Shown here piece by piece: positions 1-8,674 of a stretch of DNA of 64,000 nucleotides. Under the pieces are notes generated by a model. It was given only the letters and a program-made list of their open reading frames with translations. It was not told the origin of the DNA and did no database searches. Position numbers and translations under genes: made by a program. Positions within the stretch are counted from its first letter, which is position 1, and each line of letters begins with the position of its first letter. Source of the stretch: Serratia marcescens (lineage in GTDB: Bacteria; Pseudomonadota; Gammaproteobacteria; Enterobacterales; Enterobacteriaceae); contig NZ_JARVZZ010000001.1 of the NCBI RefSeq assembly GCF_029846115.1, positions 3,038,001 to 3,102,000 of the forward strand. The letters are read 5' to 3'.

Positions 1-32
1 ATCTGCTGGTTGTCCCCATCGAGAAAAAATAG
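1..32 (+). CDS. Possible 3' end of an upstream gene (partial)
   Basis: The frame beginning at base 3 reads LLVVPIEKK and stops at TAG (30-32). A GC-rich hairpin with a T run follows directly, which fits the end of a plus-strand gene that starts outside the window. Only nine codons are visible, so the product cannot be named and the reading is tentative. Confidence 0.4.
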   Translation, partial: LLVVPIEKK

Positions 33-34
33 TT

Positions 35-63
35 GCGGCCGCCTGCGGGCGGCTGCCGTTTTT
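35..63 (+). terminator. Rho-independent terminator
   Basis: GCCGCC (38-43) pairs with GGCGGC (48-53) around a TGCG loop. The stem extends through a G-T wobble to 35-56 and is followed by TTTTT (59-63). It would end transcription of the gene entering from the left. Confidence 0.65.
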
Positions 64-347
64 CATTCACATCGTTTATCTCTGTGTGGCCATAACCGCA
101 CACCTGCAATAGTCTCGCCCACTGACAATTCGCCTGGCAAATAGTGACTCTCCGTAATTTTATTTTATCTATCAGTATGTTGGCCAAAATCCGATAAAGG
201 TTAATCCAGCGCATTGAAATCACTGACATACCTCCTTTTGGTTAATAAACCGCACGTTTTGACTGGCTCTCAGGGGTGGGGCGTCTTATCCTCGGGGTAA
301 TGAGATTTGTATGACTTATATAAATACGTTCACATGGAGGAGGTCTC
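64..347. other. Intergenic region upstream of the SDR gene
   Basis: This stretch of about 280 bases is more AT-rich than its surroundings and carries no convincing gene. It should hold the promoter of the dehydrogenase gene at 348. The only clear signal is a very strong ribosome-binding site, GGAGGAGG, ending a few bases before the ATG. I could not assign a named operator. Confidence 0.5.
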
Positions 348-1103
348 ATGCGTTTTGACAATAAAGTCGTGGTTATCACCGGTGCGGGCAACGGCATGGG
401 GGAAGCGGCGGCACGGCGTTTCTCCGCCGAGGGCGCCATCGTGGTGCTGGCCGACTGGGCCAAAGAGGCGGTAGATAAGGTTGCCGCTTCGCTGCCGAAG
501 GGCCGGGCGATGGCGGTACATATCGACGTGTCCGATCACGTCGCGGTTGAAAAAATGATGAACGAGGTGGCGGAAAAACTGGGCCGCATCGACGTCCTGC
601 TGAACAACGCCGGCGTACACGTGGCGGGCAGCGTGCTGGAAACCAGCGTCGACGACTGGCGCCGCATCGCTGGGGTCGATATCGACGGCGTGGTGTTCTG
701 TTCCAAATTCGCCTTGCCGCACCTGCTGAAGACCAAGGGCTGCATCGTCAATACCGCGTCGGTGTCCGGTCTGGGCGGTGACTGGGGCGCGGCCTATTAC
801 TGCGCGGCGAAAGGCGCGGTGGTCAACCTGACGCGCGCCATGGCGCTGGACCACGGCGGTGACGGCGTGCGCATCAACTCGGTCTGCCCGAGCCTGGTGA
901 AAACCAACATGACCAACGGTTGGCCACAGGAAATCCGCGACAAGTTCAATGAGCGCATCGCGCTGGGGCGTGCGGCGGAGCCGGAAGAAGTGGCGGCGGT
1001 GATGGCGTTTCTGGCCAGCGACGACGCCAGCTTTATCAATGGCGCCAACATTCCGGTCGACGGCGGGGCGACCGCCTCGGACGGCCAACCGAAGATCGTC
1101 TAA
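348..1103 (+). CDS. Short-chain dehydrogenase/reductase (SDR) family oxidoreductase
   Basis: This 251-residue protein has the classical SDR length and motif order. The NAD(P)-binding TGxxxGxG motif is at residues 11-18 (TGAGNGMG), NNAG is at 86-89, the catalytic serine is near 138, and YxxxK is at 151-155. These enzymes interconvert alcohols and ketones with a nicotinamide cofactor in the cytoplasm; the substrate cannot be read from sequence. The start follows a strong GGAGGAGG site. The gene faces the puu genes tail to tail with a hairpin between, so it is probably transcribed on its own rather than as part of putrescine catabolism. Confidence 0.9.
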   Translation: MRFDNKVVVITGAGNGMGEAAARRFSAEGAIVVLADWAKEAVDKVAASLPKGRAMAVHIDVSDHVAVEKMMNEVAEKLGRIDVLLNNAGVHVAGSVLETSVDDWRRIAGVDIDGVVFCSKFALPHLLKTKGCIVNTASVSGLGGDWGAAYYCAAKGAVVNLTRAMALDHGGDGVRINSVCPSLVKTNMTNGWPQEIRDKFNERIALGRAAEPEEVAAVMAFLASDDASFINGANIPVDGGATASDGQPKIV

Positions 1104-1114
1104 GCGTTAACGCA

Positions 1115-1147
1115 CAGGCCCGGCCATGATGACCGGGCCTGCTGTTT
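1115..1147 (+). terminator. Terminator between SDR gene and puuB
   Basis: A perfect 9-base inverted repeat, CAGGCCCGG (1115-1123) and CCGGGCCTG (1133-1141), is followed by CTGTTTT. It lies between two convergent genes. The short T run favours termination of the plus-strand SDR gene. Confidence 0.65.
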
Positions 1148-2427
1148 TAGACGCCGATACGGTCGCGCAGCGTGTAGTAGGCCGCGCCGATGGCGGTGAA
1201 CGGGATCTGCAGATTGCGCCCGCCGAAGAACGGCAGGTGCGGCAGTTTGGCGAAGGCGTCGAAGCGTTCGGCGTCGCCGCGCATCAGCTCGGCGATCAGC
1301 TTGCCCGCCAGATGGGTGCAGGTCACGCCGTGGCCGCTGTAGCCCTGCATGTAGTACACGTTATTCTCCAGCCGGCCGAACTGCGGCATGCGCGACAGCG
1401 TCAGCAGGAAGTTGCCGGTCCAGCGATAGTCGATACGCACCCCTTTCAGCTGCGGGAAGGTCTTCAGCAGCTTCGGCCGGATCAGGTTGTCGATGTCGTC
1501 CGGATCGCGCGCGCCGTACACCACGCCGCCGCCGTACAACAGACGATGATCGGCAGTGATGCGGTAGTAATCCAGCAGGTAGTTACAGTCTTCCACGCAG
1601 TAGTTCTGCGGGATCAGCGCCTGCGCGATCTCCGGCGCCAGCGGTTCGGTGGTCACCACCTGGGTGCCGCACGGCATGCTGCGCTTGGCCAACCGCGGTT
1701 CCAGCTTGTCGCCCAGATAGGCGTTACCGGCGACGATGACGAAGCGCGCCTTCACTTGGCCGTTGGCCGTGCTGATGAGCGCTGGTTCGCCGTGGTGGAT
1801 GTTCGTCACCGCCGATTGTTCGAAGATGCGCCCGCCCTGCAGGCGAATCGCCTCGGCCTCGCCCAGCGCCAGGTTGAGCGGATGGATGTGGCCGCCGCTG
1901 TGATCGAGCAGCGCGCCGACGTAGCGATCGCTGGCGACTTCCTGGCGCACCCGATCTGCATCGAGCAGCTCGAGTTGGGTATTGCCGTAGCGCTCCCAGT
2001 TGCGCTTTTGCTCGATCAGCGCATGGAACTGCTTGTTGTTCAGCGCGGCGAAGATGCCGCCGGGGCGGTAGTCGCAGTCGATGGCGTAGCGGCTGATGCG
2101 GCTGCGGATGATCTCCGCGCCTTCAAACATCATGCTGCCGAGCAGGCGGGCGCTTTCCGCGCCGTAGCGCTCTTCAATCACATCGATGTCGCGGCTGTAT
2201 GAGTTGACCAACTGGCCGCCGTTGCGGCCGCTGGCGCCGAAACCGATGCGCGCCGCTTCCAGCACCACCACGTTATAGCCGGCTTCCACCAGGAACAGCG
2301 CGGAGGAGAGGCCGGTATAGCCGCCGCCGATCACGCAGACGTCGCACTCGATCGATTCGTTCAGTTGCGGATAGGGCTGATGTGCGTTGGCCGTGGCCGC
2401 ATAGTAGCTTTTTACGTGTTCAGTCAT
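1147..2427 (-). CDS. puuB: Gamma-glutamylputrescine oxidoreductase
   Basis: This 426-residue FAD-dependent amine oxidase belongs to the DAO family. The dinucleotide-binding GGGYTG motif is at residues 34-39 after a short N-terminal extension, and 'GASGRNGGQL' follows as in PuuB-type enzymes. In the Puu pathway PuuB oxidises gamma-glutamylputrescine to gamma-glutamyl-gamma-aminobutyraldehyde, releasing ammonia and peroxide. It is the last gene of the minus-strand run puuD-puuR-puuC-puuB, 11 bases behind puuC. Length and context match E. coli PuuB. Confidence 0.92.
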   Translation of the reverse strand: MTEHVKSYYAATANAHQPYPQLNESIECDVCVIGGGYTGLSSALFLVEAGYNVVVLEAARIGFGASGRNGGQLVNSYSRDIDVIEERYGAESARLLGSMMFEGAEIIRSRISRYAIDCDYRPGGIFAALNNKQFHALIEQKRNWERYGNTQLELLDADRVRQEVASDRYVGALLDHSGGHIHPLNLALGEAEAIRLQGGRIFEQSAVTNIHHGEPALISTANGQVKARFVIVAGNAYLGDKLEPRLAKRSMPCGTQVVTTEPLAPEIAQALIPQNYCVEDCNYLLDYYRITADHRLLYGGGVVYGARDPDDIDNLIRPKLLKTFPQLKGVRIDYRWTGNFLLTLSRMPQFGRLENNVYYMQGYSGHGVTCTHLAGKLIAELMRGDAERFDAFAKLPHLPFFGGRNLQIPFTAIGAAYYTLRDRIGV

Positions 2428-2438
2428 GAGATAAGCCC

Positions 2439-3935
2439 TTATTCCAGCGAGATCCAGGTGGTTTTCAATTCGGTGAACTTGTCCAGCGCGTGCAGCGATT
2501 TGTCGCGGCCGTTGCCGCTCTGCTTGTAGCCGCCGAAGGGTACGGTCATGTCGCCATCGTTGTAGTTGTTGACGAACACCGTGCCGGCTTTCAGTTGGCG
2601 CGCCATGCGGTGCGCGCGGGCCAAATCGCGGGTCCAGACCGCGGCGCCGAGGCCGTATTCGCTGTCGTTGGCCAGCTGCAGCGCCTGTTGCTCGTTGTCG
2701 AAGGTGGTCACCGCCAGCACCGGGCCGAAGATTTCATCGCGCGCCACGCTCATGGCGTTGTTCACCTGGGTGAGGATGGTCGGCCCCAGATAGCCAGCGT
2801 GGTCGCCCTGCGGATGGTCGCGCCCGTCGAGGAACAGTGCGGCGCCCTGGCTCAGCCCCCGATCGATATAGCCGGCCACTTTTTCGCAGTGGCCGCTGTC
2901 GATCAGCGTGCCCATCACCGTGTCGGGATCGAGCGGATCGCCGGGAACGAAGGCCGCCGCGTGTTTGCGCAGCGCCTGCAGGAACGCTTGCTCAATGCTC
3001 GCTTCGACCAGCAGGCGAGTGCCGGCGATGCACACCTGCCCCTGATTATAGAAGATGCCGGCGGCGGCGCTGCGGGCGGCCTGATCCAGATCCGGGCAAT
3101 CGGCGAAGACGATGTTGGCGCTCTTGCCGCCGGCCTCCAGCCAGACGCGTTTCATGTTCGATTCGCCGGCGTAAATCATCAGCTGTTTCGCCACCAGTGT
3201 GGAGCCGGTAAAGGTGAGGGCGTCGACGTCGCGGTGCAGCGCCAGCGCCTTGCCGGCGTCGTGGCCATAGCCGGGCACCACGTTCAGCACGCCGTCCGGC
3301 AGCCCGGCCTGCTGCGCCAGTTTGCCGAGCAGGATGGCGCTCAGCGGCGATTTTTCGGAGGGTTTGAGCACCACGCTGTTGCCGGCGGCCAGCGCCGGGC
3401 CGAGCTTCCAGCAGGCCAGCAGCAGCGGGAAGTTCCAGGGCACGATGGCGCCGACCACGCCGATCGGTTCGCGCTCGATCAGCGCCAGCGCCTCGCGGCC
3501 GGTGGGGGCGATTTCGCCGTAGACCTTATCGATCGCTTCGGCGTACCAGCGGATGCAGCGGATGGCGCCCGGCACGTCATCGCGCAGGCTGTGGCGAATC
3601 GGTTTGCCGGTGTCCAGCGTTTCCAGCAGTGCCAGCTCTTCGTGATGCTGTTCCATCAGATCGGCGAAGCGCAGCAGCGTGGCTTTGCGCTGCGTCGGGG
3701 CGGCCTGTGCCCAGTCGCCGCGCTCAAAGGCGGCGCGTGCCGCGCTGACCGCCCGATCGATGTCGGCGGCTTCGCCGCGCGCGACCTGCGCCAGCTCACG
3801 GCGGCCGGCGGGATCTTCCACGGCGAAACGTTTCCCCGCGGCGGCCGGCTGGTAGCGGCCGTCGATAAACAGCTGGTGCTCAATCTTCAGGGCCTGCGCC
3901 CGTTGTTGCCAATACTGCAAATGGTGAAAGTTCAT
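2439..3935 (-). CDS. puuC: Gamma-glutamyl-gamma-aminobutyraldehyde dehydrogenase
   Basis: This is a 498-residue aldehyde dehydrogenase of standard family length. The catalytic glutamate is E267 (in LEAGGKSAN) and the nucleophile is C302 (in NQGQVCIAGTR). The motif 'VPWNFP' at about 165-170 belongs to the NAD-binding site. In the Puu pathway it oxidises the aldehyde made by PuuB to gamma-glutamyl-GABA. It lies between puuR and puuB in one transcription unit. Other ALDH substrates are possible because the family is broad, but the context makes PuuC the best name. Confidence 0.93.
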   Translation of the reverse strand: MNFHHLQYWQQRAQALKIEHQLFIDGRYQPAAAGKRFAVEDPAGRRELAQVARGEAADIDRAVSAARAAFERGDWAQAAPTQRKATLLRFADLMEQHHEELALLETLDTGKPIRHSLRDDVPGAIRCIRWYAEAIDKVYGEIAPTGREALALIEREPIGVVGAIVPWNFPLLLACWKLGPALAAGNSVVLKPSEKSPLSAILLGKLAQQAGLPDGVLNVVPGYGHDAGKALALHRDVDALTFTGSTLVAKQLMIYAGESNMKRVWLEAGGKSANIVFADCPDLDQAARSAAAGIFYNQGQVCIAGTRLLVEASIEQAFLQALRKHAAAFVPGDPLDPDTVMGTLIDSGHCEKVAGYIDRGLSQGAALFLDGRDHPQGDHAGYLGPTILTQVNNAMSVARDEIFGPVLAVTTFDNEQQALQLANDSEYGLGAAVWTRDLARAHRMARQLKAGTVFVNNYNDGDMTVPFGGYKQSGNGRDKSLHALDKFTELKTTWISLE

Positions 3936-3950
3936 GCCTGGCTCCGTTGA

Positions 3951-4508
3951 TCAGAATGTCGTCGGCGTATGGGCGCTGATAATCCGGCAAATGCGCGCCG
4001 ACGTGTTGCTGAAACTGTGGGGGATGCCGGTATTGATGGCGTAGCTCTGCCCGGCCAGCAGGTGATAGCTCTGGCCGTTGACCTGCAGCACCACTTCACC
4101 CTCCAGCAGCGTGCCGATCTCTTCCCCCTGATGCTTGATGCGCTCGCCGGTGGTGGTGCCCGGTTCGTAAGTCTCGATCATCATCGCCAGCGTGCGGTTC
4201 GGGTCGCCGTTGTGGATAAGCTTCATCGAAACGCCCTGGCTGCCGATTTCGATCAGATCGTCACTGCCGATCACGATCTGCGGCTCCGTTGGTTTTTCCG
4301 GCTCGGCGAAAAACGCCGACAGCGACAGACCGTACACCGTCAGCAGCTTTTGCAGCGTGCTGATGGCCGGGCTGACCTTGTCCTGCTCGATAGTGCTGAT
4401 GGCGCTGTGGGTTAACCCAGACAGTTCGGCGACCCGGCGCTGCGACAACCCCAATTGTTGACGGATCTGCGACAGACGTTTTCCCGGTGCCAAGCTGACG
4501 TCGCTCAT
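3951..4508 (-). CDS. puuR: HTH-cupin transcriptional repressor of the puu genes
   Basis: This 185-residue regulator has an N-terminal XRE-type helix-turn-helix (about residues 10-65, including SQRRVAELSGLTHSAISTIE) and a C-terminal cupin domain (about 110-180). It matches PuuR, which represses putrescine-utilisation genes and is relieved by putrescine. Its start overlaps the 3' end of puuD by four bases (ATGA), so the two are translationally coupled. Candidate operators lie in the puuD-puuA intergenic region. Confidence 0.92.
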   Translation of the reverse strand: MSDVSLAPGKRLSQIRQQLGLSQRRVAELSGLTHSAISTIEQDKVSPAISTLQKLLTVYGLSLSAFFAEPEKPTEPQIVIGSDDLIEIGSQGVSMKLIHNGDPNRTLAMMIETYEPGTTTGERIKHQGEEIGTLLEGEVVLQVNGQSYHLLAGQSYAINTGIPHSFSNTSARICRIISAHTPTTF

Positions 4509-5266
4509 GGGCGTTTTTCCTTTTGATAGTTCCGACAGGCGGTGATGAAACCATCAAACAACAGGCGCGACAGGGCGTACTCATCGCTGTTCCACTCCGG
4601 GTGCCACTGCACGCCGAGCGCGAAGGGCTGATCGCGCACGCTGATCGCCTCCACCAGCCCGTCGGCGGCGTGCGCCTCGATGCGAACGCTCGCGCCCAGG
4701 GTTTTGGCGCCCTGGCCGTGCAGCGAGTTCACCCAAAATCTGTTGCAATCCGGTATCAGTTGCGAAAGCAGCCCCCCTTCCTGAACGATGACTTCGTGGG
4801 CGGGGGCGTATTGCTGTTCCAGCGGCAGATCGTGATCTTCACGATGCTCCAGCAGCTCGGGCAGTTCGTACAGGCGGCGATGCAGGGTGCCTTGGGTGGC
4901 GACCACCATCTCCTGCATGCCGCGGCAAATGGCGAAAAGGGGAATGCGCCTGTCGAACGCCTGGCGGATCAGCGCCAGGCTCAACGCGTCTCGGCCAGGA
5001 TCGGCGTCAGGCTCATCGCCGTTTTCACCATAAAGGTGCGGCTGCACATTACTGGGGCTGCCCGGCAGCATAATGCCGTCGAGGCGCGGCAGCAGTTCCG
5101 CCAGCATTTCCGGCTCCGCCAGCGCGTGCGGCAGGGCGATCGGCAAGCCGCCCGCGGTGATAACGGCATTCAGGTACTTTTCTTGCAAGGTCTGTGTTAG
5201 GTGCCCGTTTAACCTATACCTGCACATGACGACGCCGATGACTGGTCTGTTAAATATATTGTCCAT
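4505..5266 (-). CDS. puuD: Gamma-glutamyl-GABA hydrolase
   Basis: This is a 253-residue class I glutamine-amidotransferase-like hydrolase. The catalytic triad is visible as C114 (FAICRGMQ) with H222 and E224 (QWHPEWN). PuuD splits gamma-glutamyl-GABA into glutamate and GABA, the last step of the glutamylated route. The sequence closely follows E. coli PuuD, including 'YGENGDEPDADPGRD'. It is the first gene of the minus-strand unit, and its first codons overlap a PuuR-like box. The next pathway enzyme, the GABA aminotransferase PuuE, is not in the window. Confidence 0.94.
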   Translation of the reverse strand: MDNIFNRPVIGVVMCRYRLNGHLTQTLQEKYLNAVITAGGLPIALPHALAEPEMLAELLPRLDGIMLPGSPSNVQPHLYGENGDEPDADPGRDALSLALIRQAFDRRIPLFAICRGMQEMVVATQGTLHRRLYELPELLEHREDHDLPLEQQYAPAHEVIVQEGGLLSQLIPDCNRFWVNSLHGQGAKTLGASVRIEAHAADGLVEAISVRDQPFALGVQWHPEWNSDEYALSRLLFDGFITACRNYQKEKRP

Positions 5267-5434
5267 GCTATCCCCTTGGTACGTTCGAAATTATGAACGA
5301 TAAGCTTCTCCACCGCCGATTTCGTTCAATATTCTATAAATCTAGCAGTCGATTGGGCAATATTCAAACCAAAAGTAACACTTGCAAAACAAATTTGTTT
5401 CATCTACGTTTCATTTGTGGGCATTATATTGAAC
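5253..5434. promoter_or_regulatory. Divergent puuD/puuA control region with PuuR-like boxes
   Basis: Three AT-rich elements resemble the E. coli PuuR operators, which contain forms such as ATGGACAATATATT. They are AATATATTGTCCAT across the puuD start (5253-5266), GTTCAATATTCTATA (5324-5338) and ATTATATTGAAC (5423-5434). The spacing suggests repression of both divergent promoters. The boxes were matched by eye from the remembered consensus, and binding is inferred. Confidence 0.55.
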
Positions 5435-5485
5435 AAGACGGTCAATAAACATCGACGACAGCAAAACACAAACGGCGGGTGAACC

Positions 5486-6904
5486 ATGCAGACCAACATC
5501 GTAGAAGTGGAAAACTTTGTTCAGCACAGTGAAGAGAGACGAAGTAGCGCGTTCCAGCGCGAAGTGAAGAAATACCTGGAACGTTATCCGTTAACCCAAC
5601 ATGTCGACGTACTGTTGACCGATCTGAACGGCAGCTTCCGCGGCAAACGCATCCCGGTCGGCGGTCTGAACAAACTGGAGAAGGGGTGTTACTTCCCGGC
5701 GTCGGTATTTGCGATGGATATTCTCGGCAACGTCGTCGAAGAGGCCGGGCTGGGGCAGGAGCTGGGTGAGCCGGATCACGTATGCGTGCCGGTGCCGGGC
5801 ACGCTGACGCCGTCGGCGGCGGACCCGCAATATATTGCGCAGGTGCTGCTCACCATGCTGGATGAAGATGGCACTCCCTTTGACGTTGAACCGCGCAATG
5901 TGCTGAACCGAGTGTGGCAGCGTTTGCGTCAGCGCGGGCTTTCCCCCGTGGTAGCGGTAGAGTTGGAGTTCTATCTCATCGATCGTCAGCGCGATGCGGA
6001 GGGCTATCTGCAGCCGCCGTGCGCGCCGGGCACGCAAGAGCGCAACACCCAAAGCCAGGTGTATTCCGTCGATAACCTGAACCATTTCGCCGATGTGCTG
6101 AGCGAGATCGACGAACTGGCGCGTTTGCAGGGTATTCCGGCGGACGGCGCGGTGGCGGAGGCGTCGCCGGGGCAGTTCGAGGTCAACCTGCACCATACCG
6201 ACGACGTGCTGCAGGCCTGCGATCACGCGCTGGCGCTGAAGCGGCTGGTGCGCATGGTGGCCGAGAACCACAACATGCAGGCGACCTTTATGGCCAAGCC
6301 GTATGAGGAGCACGCCGGCAGCGGCATGCATGTGCACATCAGCATGCTGAACGGCGCCGGCAACAACGTGTTTGCCGACGACGACGGCGAAGATTCGGCG
6401 CTGCTGAAACAGGCGCTGGCGGGCATGATCGCCCTGATGCCGTCTTCGATGGCGCTGCTGGCGCCGAACGTCAACGCCTACCGCCGCTTCCAGCCCGGCA
6501 TGTATGTGCCGACCCAGGCCTCCTGGGGGCATAACAACCGCACCGTGGCGCTGCGCATTCCCTGCGGCGATCGCGACAACCACCGCGTGGAGTACCGTGT
6601 GGCGGGCGCCGACGCCAACCCTTATCTGGTGATGGCGACCATTCTGGCCGGCATCGTCTACGGCCTGGAAACCGCGCTGCCGCTGCCTGAGCCGGTGACC
6701 GGCAACGGGCTGGAGCAGGACGGGCTGCCGTTCCCGATCCGCCAGAGCGACGCGCTGTACGAGTTCGAACATCAGCCGGTGCTCAATGCATTGCTGGGCG
6801 AACGCTTCAGCCACGTCTATCTGGCCTGCAAAACCGATGAGCTGGTGCAGTTCGAGCGCCTGATCACCGAAACCGAAATCGAGTGGATGCTGAAAAACGC
6901 CTGA
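5486..6904 (+). CDS. puuA: Glutamate-putrescine ligase
   Basis: This 472-residue protein belongs to the glutamine synthetase fold family. It has a beta-grasp N-terminal domain and an ATP-guanido catalytic domain carrying 'GSGMHVHIS' and 'NRTVALRIP'. PuuA joins glutamate to putrescine at the cost of ATP, protecting the amine before oxidation by PuuB. It is divergent from puuD and followed on the same strand by the permease puuP. In E. coli puuP and puuA lie together but in the opposite arrangement, so the cluster has been rearranged here. Confidence 0.93.
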   Translation: MQTNIVEVENFVQHSEERRSSAFQREVKKYLERYPLTQHVDVLLTDLNGSFRGKRIPVGGLNKLEKGCYFPASVFAMDILGNVVEEAGLGQELGEPDHVCVPVPGTLTPSAADPQYIAQVLLTMLDEDGTPFDVEPRNVLNRVWQRLRQRGLSPVVAVELEFYLIDRQRDAEGYLQPPCAPGTQERNTQSQVYSVDNLNHFADVLSEIDELARLQGIPADGAVAEASPGQFEVNLHHTDDVLQACDHALALKRLVRMVAENHNMQATFMAKPYEEHAGSGMHVHISMLNGAGNNVFADDDGEDSALLKQALAGMIALMPSSMALLAPNVNAYRRFQPGMYVPTQASWGHNNRTVALRIPCGDRDNHRVEYRVAGADANPYLVMATILAGIVYGLETALPLPEPVTGNGLEQDGLPFPIRQSDALYEFEHQPVLNALLGERFSHVYLACKTDELVQFERLITETEIEWMLKNA

Positions 6905-7034
6905 TCCCGCTCACCCTGCGACGACCGCGCGCGTCCGGCGCATTTCATCGGCTCTCCTGTGGCCGGTGAGGCTGCGCGCTGCGGTACTGAATTTCTTCTA
7001 TCACGGCGTACAGGACGCCGACGAGGAAATAACC

Positions 7035-7223
7035 ATGACTCAGTCATTCCCCTGCGCAGACGTTTGCCTGTGCCGCAGTGCCTACGGGCCGGTCGCCGGC
7101 CGCCCGACAGTGATCCCAACCCGTTTTTCCCGCCGCTTGAGCAGCAGTTTCCCCGCGGCCTCTCTGAATGACGTTGCACGGTTGACAGCAGAGGACCAAG
7201 AGGGGAAATGCCATGACGATTAA
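7035..7223 (+). CDS. Small upstream ORF overlapping the puuP start
   Basis: A 62-codon ORF ([15 protein letters not shown]...) begins at an ATG preceded by GAGGAAATAACC, a strong ribosome-binding site. It ends at TAA (7221-7223), eleven bases inside puuP (start 7213). It is cysteine- and arginine-rich and resembles nothing I recognise. It may be a translated leader coupled to puuP, or chance. It fills most of the 308-base gap between puuA and puuP. Confidence 0.35.
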   Translation: MTQSFPCADVCLCRSAYGPVAGRPTVIPTRFSRRLSSSFPAASLNDVARLTAEDQEGKCHDD

Positions 7224-8583
7224 AGCCATCGACGGCGGCCCGGCGGGCAAACCGCAGCTGCGCAAATCCCTCAAGCTGTGGCAGGTGGTGATGATGGGCC
7301 TGGCCTATCTGACGCCGATGACGGTGTTCGATACCTTCGGCATCGTCTCCGGTCTCACCGACGGCCATGTGCCGACCTCCTATCTGTTGGCGCTGGCCGG
7401 CGTGCTGTTCACTGCCATCAGCTACGGCAAACTGGTGCGCCAGTTTCCTACCGCCGGCTCCGCCTACACCTATGCGCAGAAGGCGATTAACCCGCACGTC
7501 GGTTTTCTGGTGGGGTGGTCATCGCTGCTCGATTATCTGTTCCTGCCGATGATCAACACGCTGCTGGCGAAGATTTACCTGACCGCGCTGTTCCCGGAAG
7601 TGCCGCCCTGGGTGTGGGTGGTGGGCTTCGTTATCCTGATCACCGCTATCAACCTGAAAAGCGTCAATCTGGTGGCCAACTTCAATACCCTGTTCGTATT
7701 GGCGCAGGTGGCGATCATTCTGGTGTTCATCTATCTGGTGGTGCGCGGCCTGCACAACGGCGAGGGGATGGGCACGGTGTGGAGCCTGCGGCCGTTCCTC
7801 AGCGAGAATGCGCACCTGCTGCCGATCATTACCGGCGCGACTATCCTGTGCTTTTCGTTCCTCGGTTTTGACGCGGTGACTACGCTGTGCGAAGAGACGC
7901 CCGACGCCGCCAAGGTGATCCCGCGCGCCATCTTCCTGACCGCGCTGTACGGCGGGGTGATCTTTATCAGCGTGTCGTTCTTCATTCAGCTGTTTTTCCC
8001 GTCCATTCAACGCTTCCACCAGCCCGACGCCGCGCTGCCGGAGATCGCGCTGTACGTCGGCGGCAAGCTGTTCCAGTCGATCTTCCTGTGCGTGACCTTC
8101 ATCAACACGCTGGCCTCCGGCCTGGCGTCGCACGCCAGCGTGTCGCGCCTGTTGTACGTGATGGGGCGCGATAACGTGTTCCCGGAGAAATTCTTCGGTT
8201 ACATCCACCCCAAATGGCGCACGCCGGCGCTCAACGTGCTGATGGTCGGGCTGGTGGCACTGTCTGCGCTGTCGTTCGATCTGGTGACCGCCACGGCGCT
8301 GATCAACTTCGGCGCGTTGGTGGCCTTTACCTTCGTCAACCTGTCGGTGATCAGCCACTTCTTCATTCGCGAAGGGCGCAACAAAAGCTGGAAGGATCGC
8401 TTCAACTTCCTGCTCCTGCCGCTGGTGGGGGCGCTGACGGTGGGGGTGCTGTGGCTGAACCTGGAGAAGAGCTCGTTGACCATGGGGCTTATCTGGGCGA
8501 CGCTGGGCTTTGGCTATTTGGCCTGGCTGACCCGGCGTTTTCGCCAGCCGCCGCCGCAGCTCGAGCGGCAGCCGCAGCAATAA
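7213..8583 (+). CDS. puuP: Putrescine importer, APC family
   Basis: This 456-residue integral membrane protein has about twelve hydrophobic segments and is of the amino acid-polyamine-organocation family. The N-terminal region '[20 protein letters not shown]' and the stretch '[10 protein letters not shown]' are essentially those of E. coli PuuP. It takes up putrescine by proton symport as a nutrient source. GGGGAAATGCC precedes the ATG. It lies 308 bases after puuA on the same strand and ends at a strong terminator. Confidence 0.92.
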   Translation: MTIKAIDGGPAGKPQLRKSLKLWQVVMMGLAYLTPMTVFDTFGIVSGLTDGHVPTSYLLALAGVLFTAISYGKLVRQFPTAGSAYTYAQKAINPHVGFLVGWSSLLDYLFLPMINTLLAKIYLTALFPEVPPWVWVVGFVILITAINLKSVNLVANFNTLFVLAQVAIILVFIYLVVRGLHNGEGMGTVWSLRPFLSENAHLLPIITGATILCFSFLGFDAVTTLCEETPDAAKVIPRAIFLTALYGGVIFISVSFFIQLFFPSIQRFHQPDAALPEIALYVGGKLFQSIFLCVTFINTLASGLASHASVSRLLYVMGRDNVFPEKFFGYIHPKWRTPALNVLMVGLVALSALSFDLVTATALINFGALVAFTFVNLSVISHFFIREGRNKSWKDRFNFLLLPLVGALTVGVLWLNLEKSSLTMGLIWATLGFGYLAWLTRRFRQPPPQLERQPQQ

Positions 8584-8590
8584 ATTCACA

Positions 8591-8616
8591 GGCGGGAGTT
8601 TCCCGCCTTTCTTTTT
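8591..8616 (+). terminator. Terminator after puuP
   Basis: GGCGGGA and TCCCGCC form a 7-base stem around a GTT loop (8591-8607), followed by TTTCTTTTT. It separates puuP from yddG. Confidence 0.85.
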
Positions 8617-8674
8617 GGCGCGTGCGGCAGTAGAGTGAAAAACCTGATAAAAAATAACCCATTGGACCCGCCTT

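Noticed and set aside
1126..2202. 358-codon plus-strand ORF opposite puuB
   Set aside because: It is the complementary shadow of puuB, beginning inside the SDR terminator hairpin, with no domain features.
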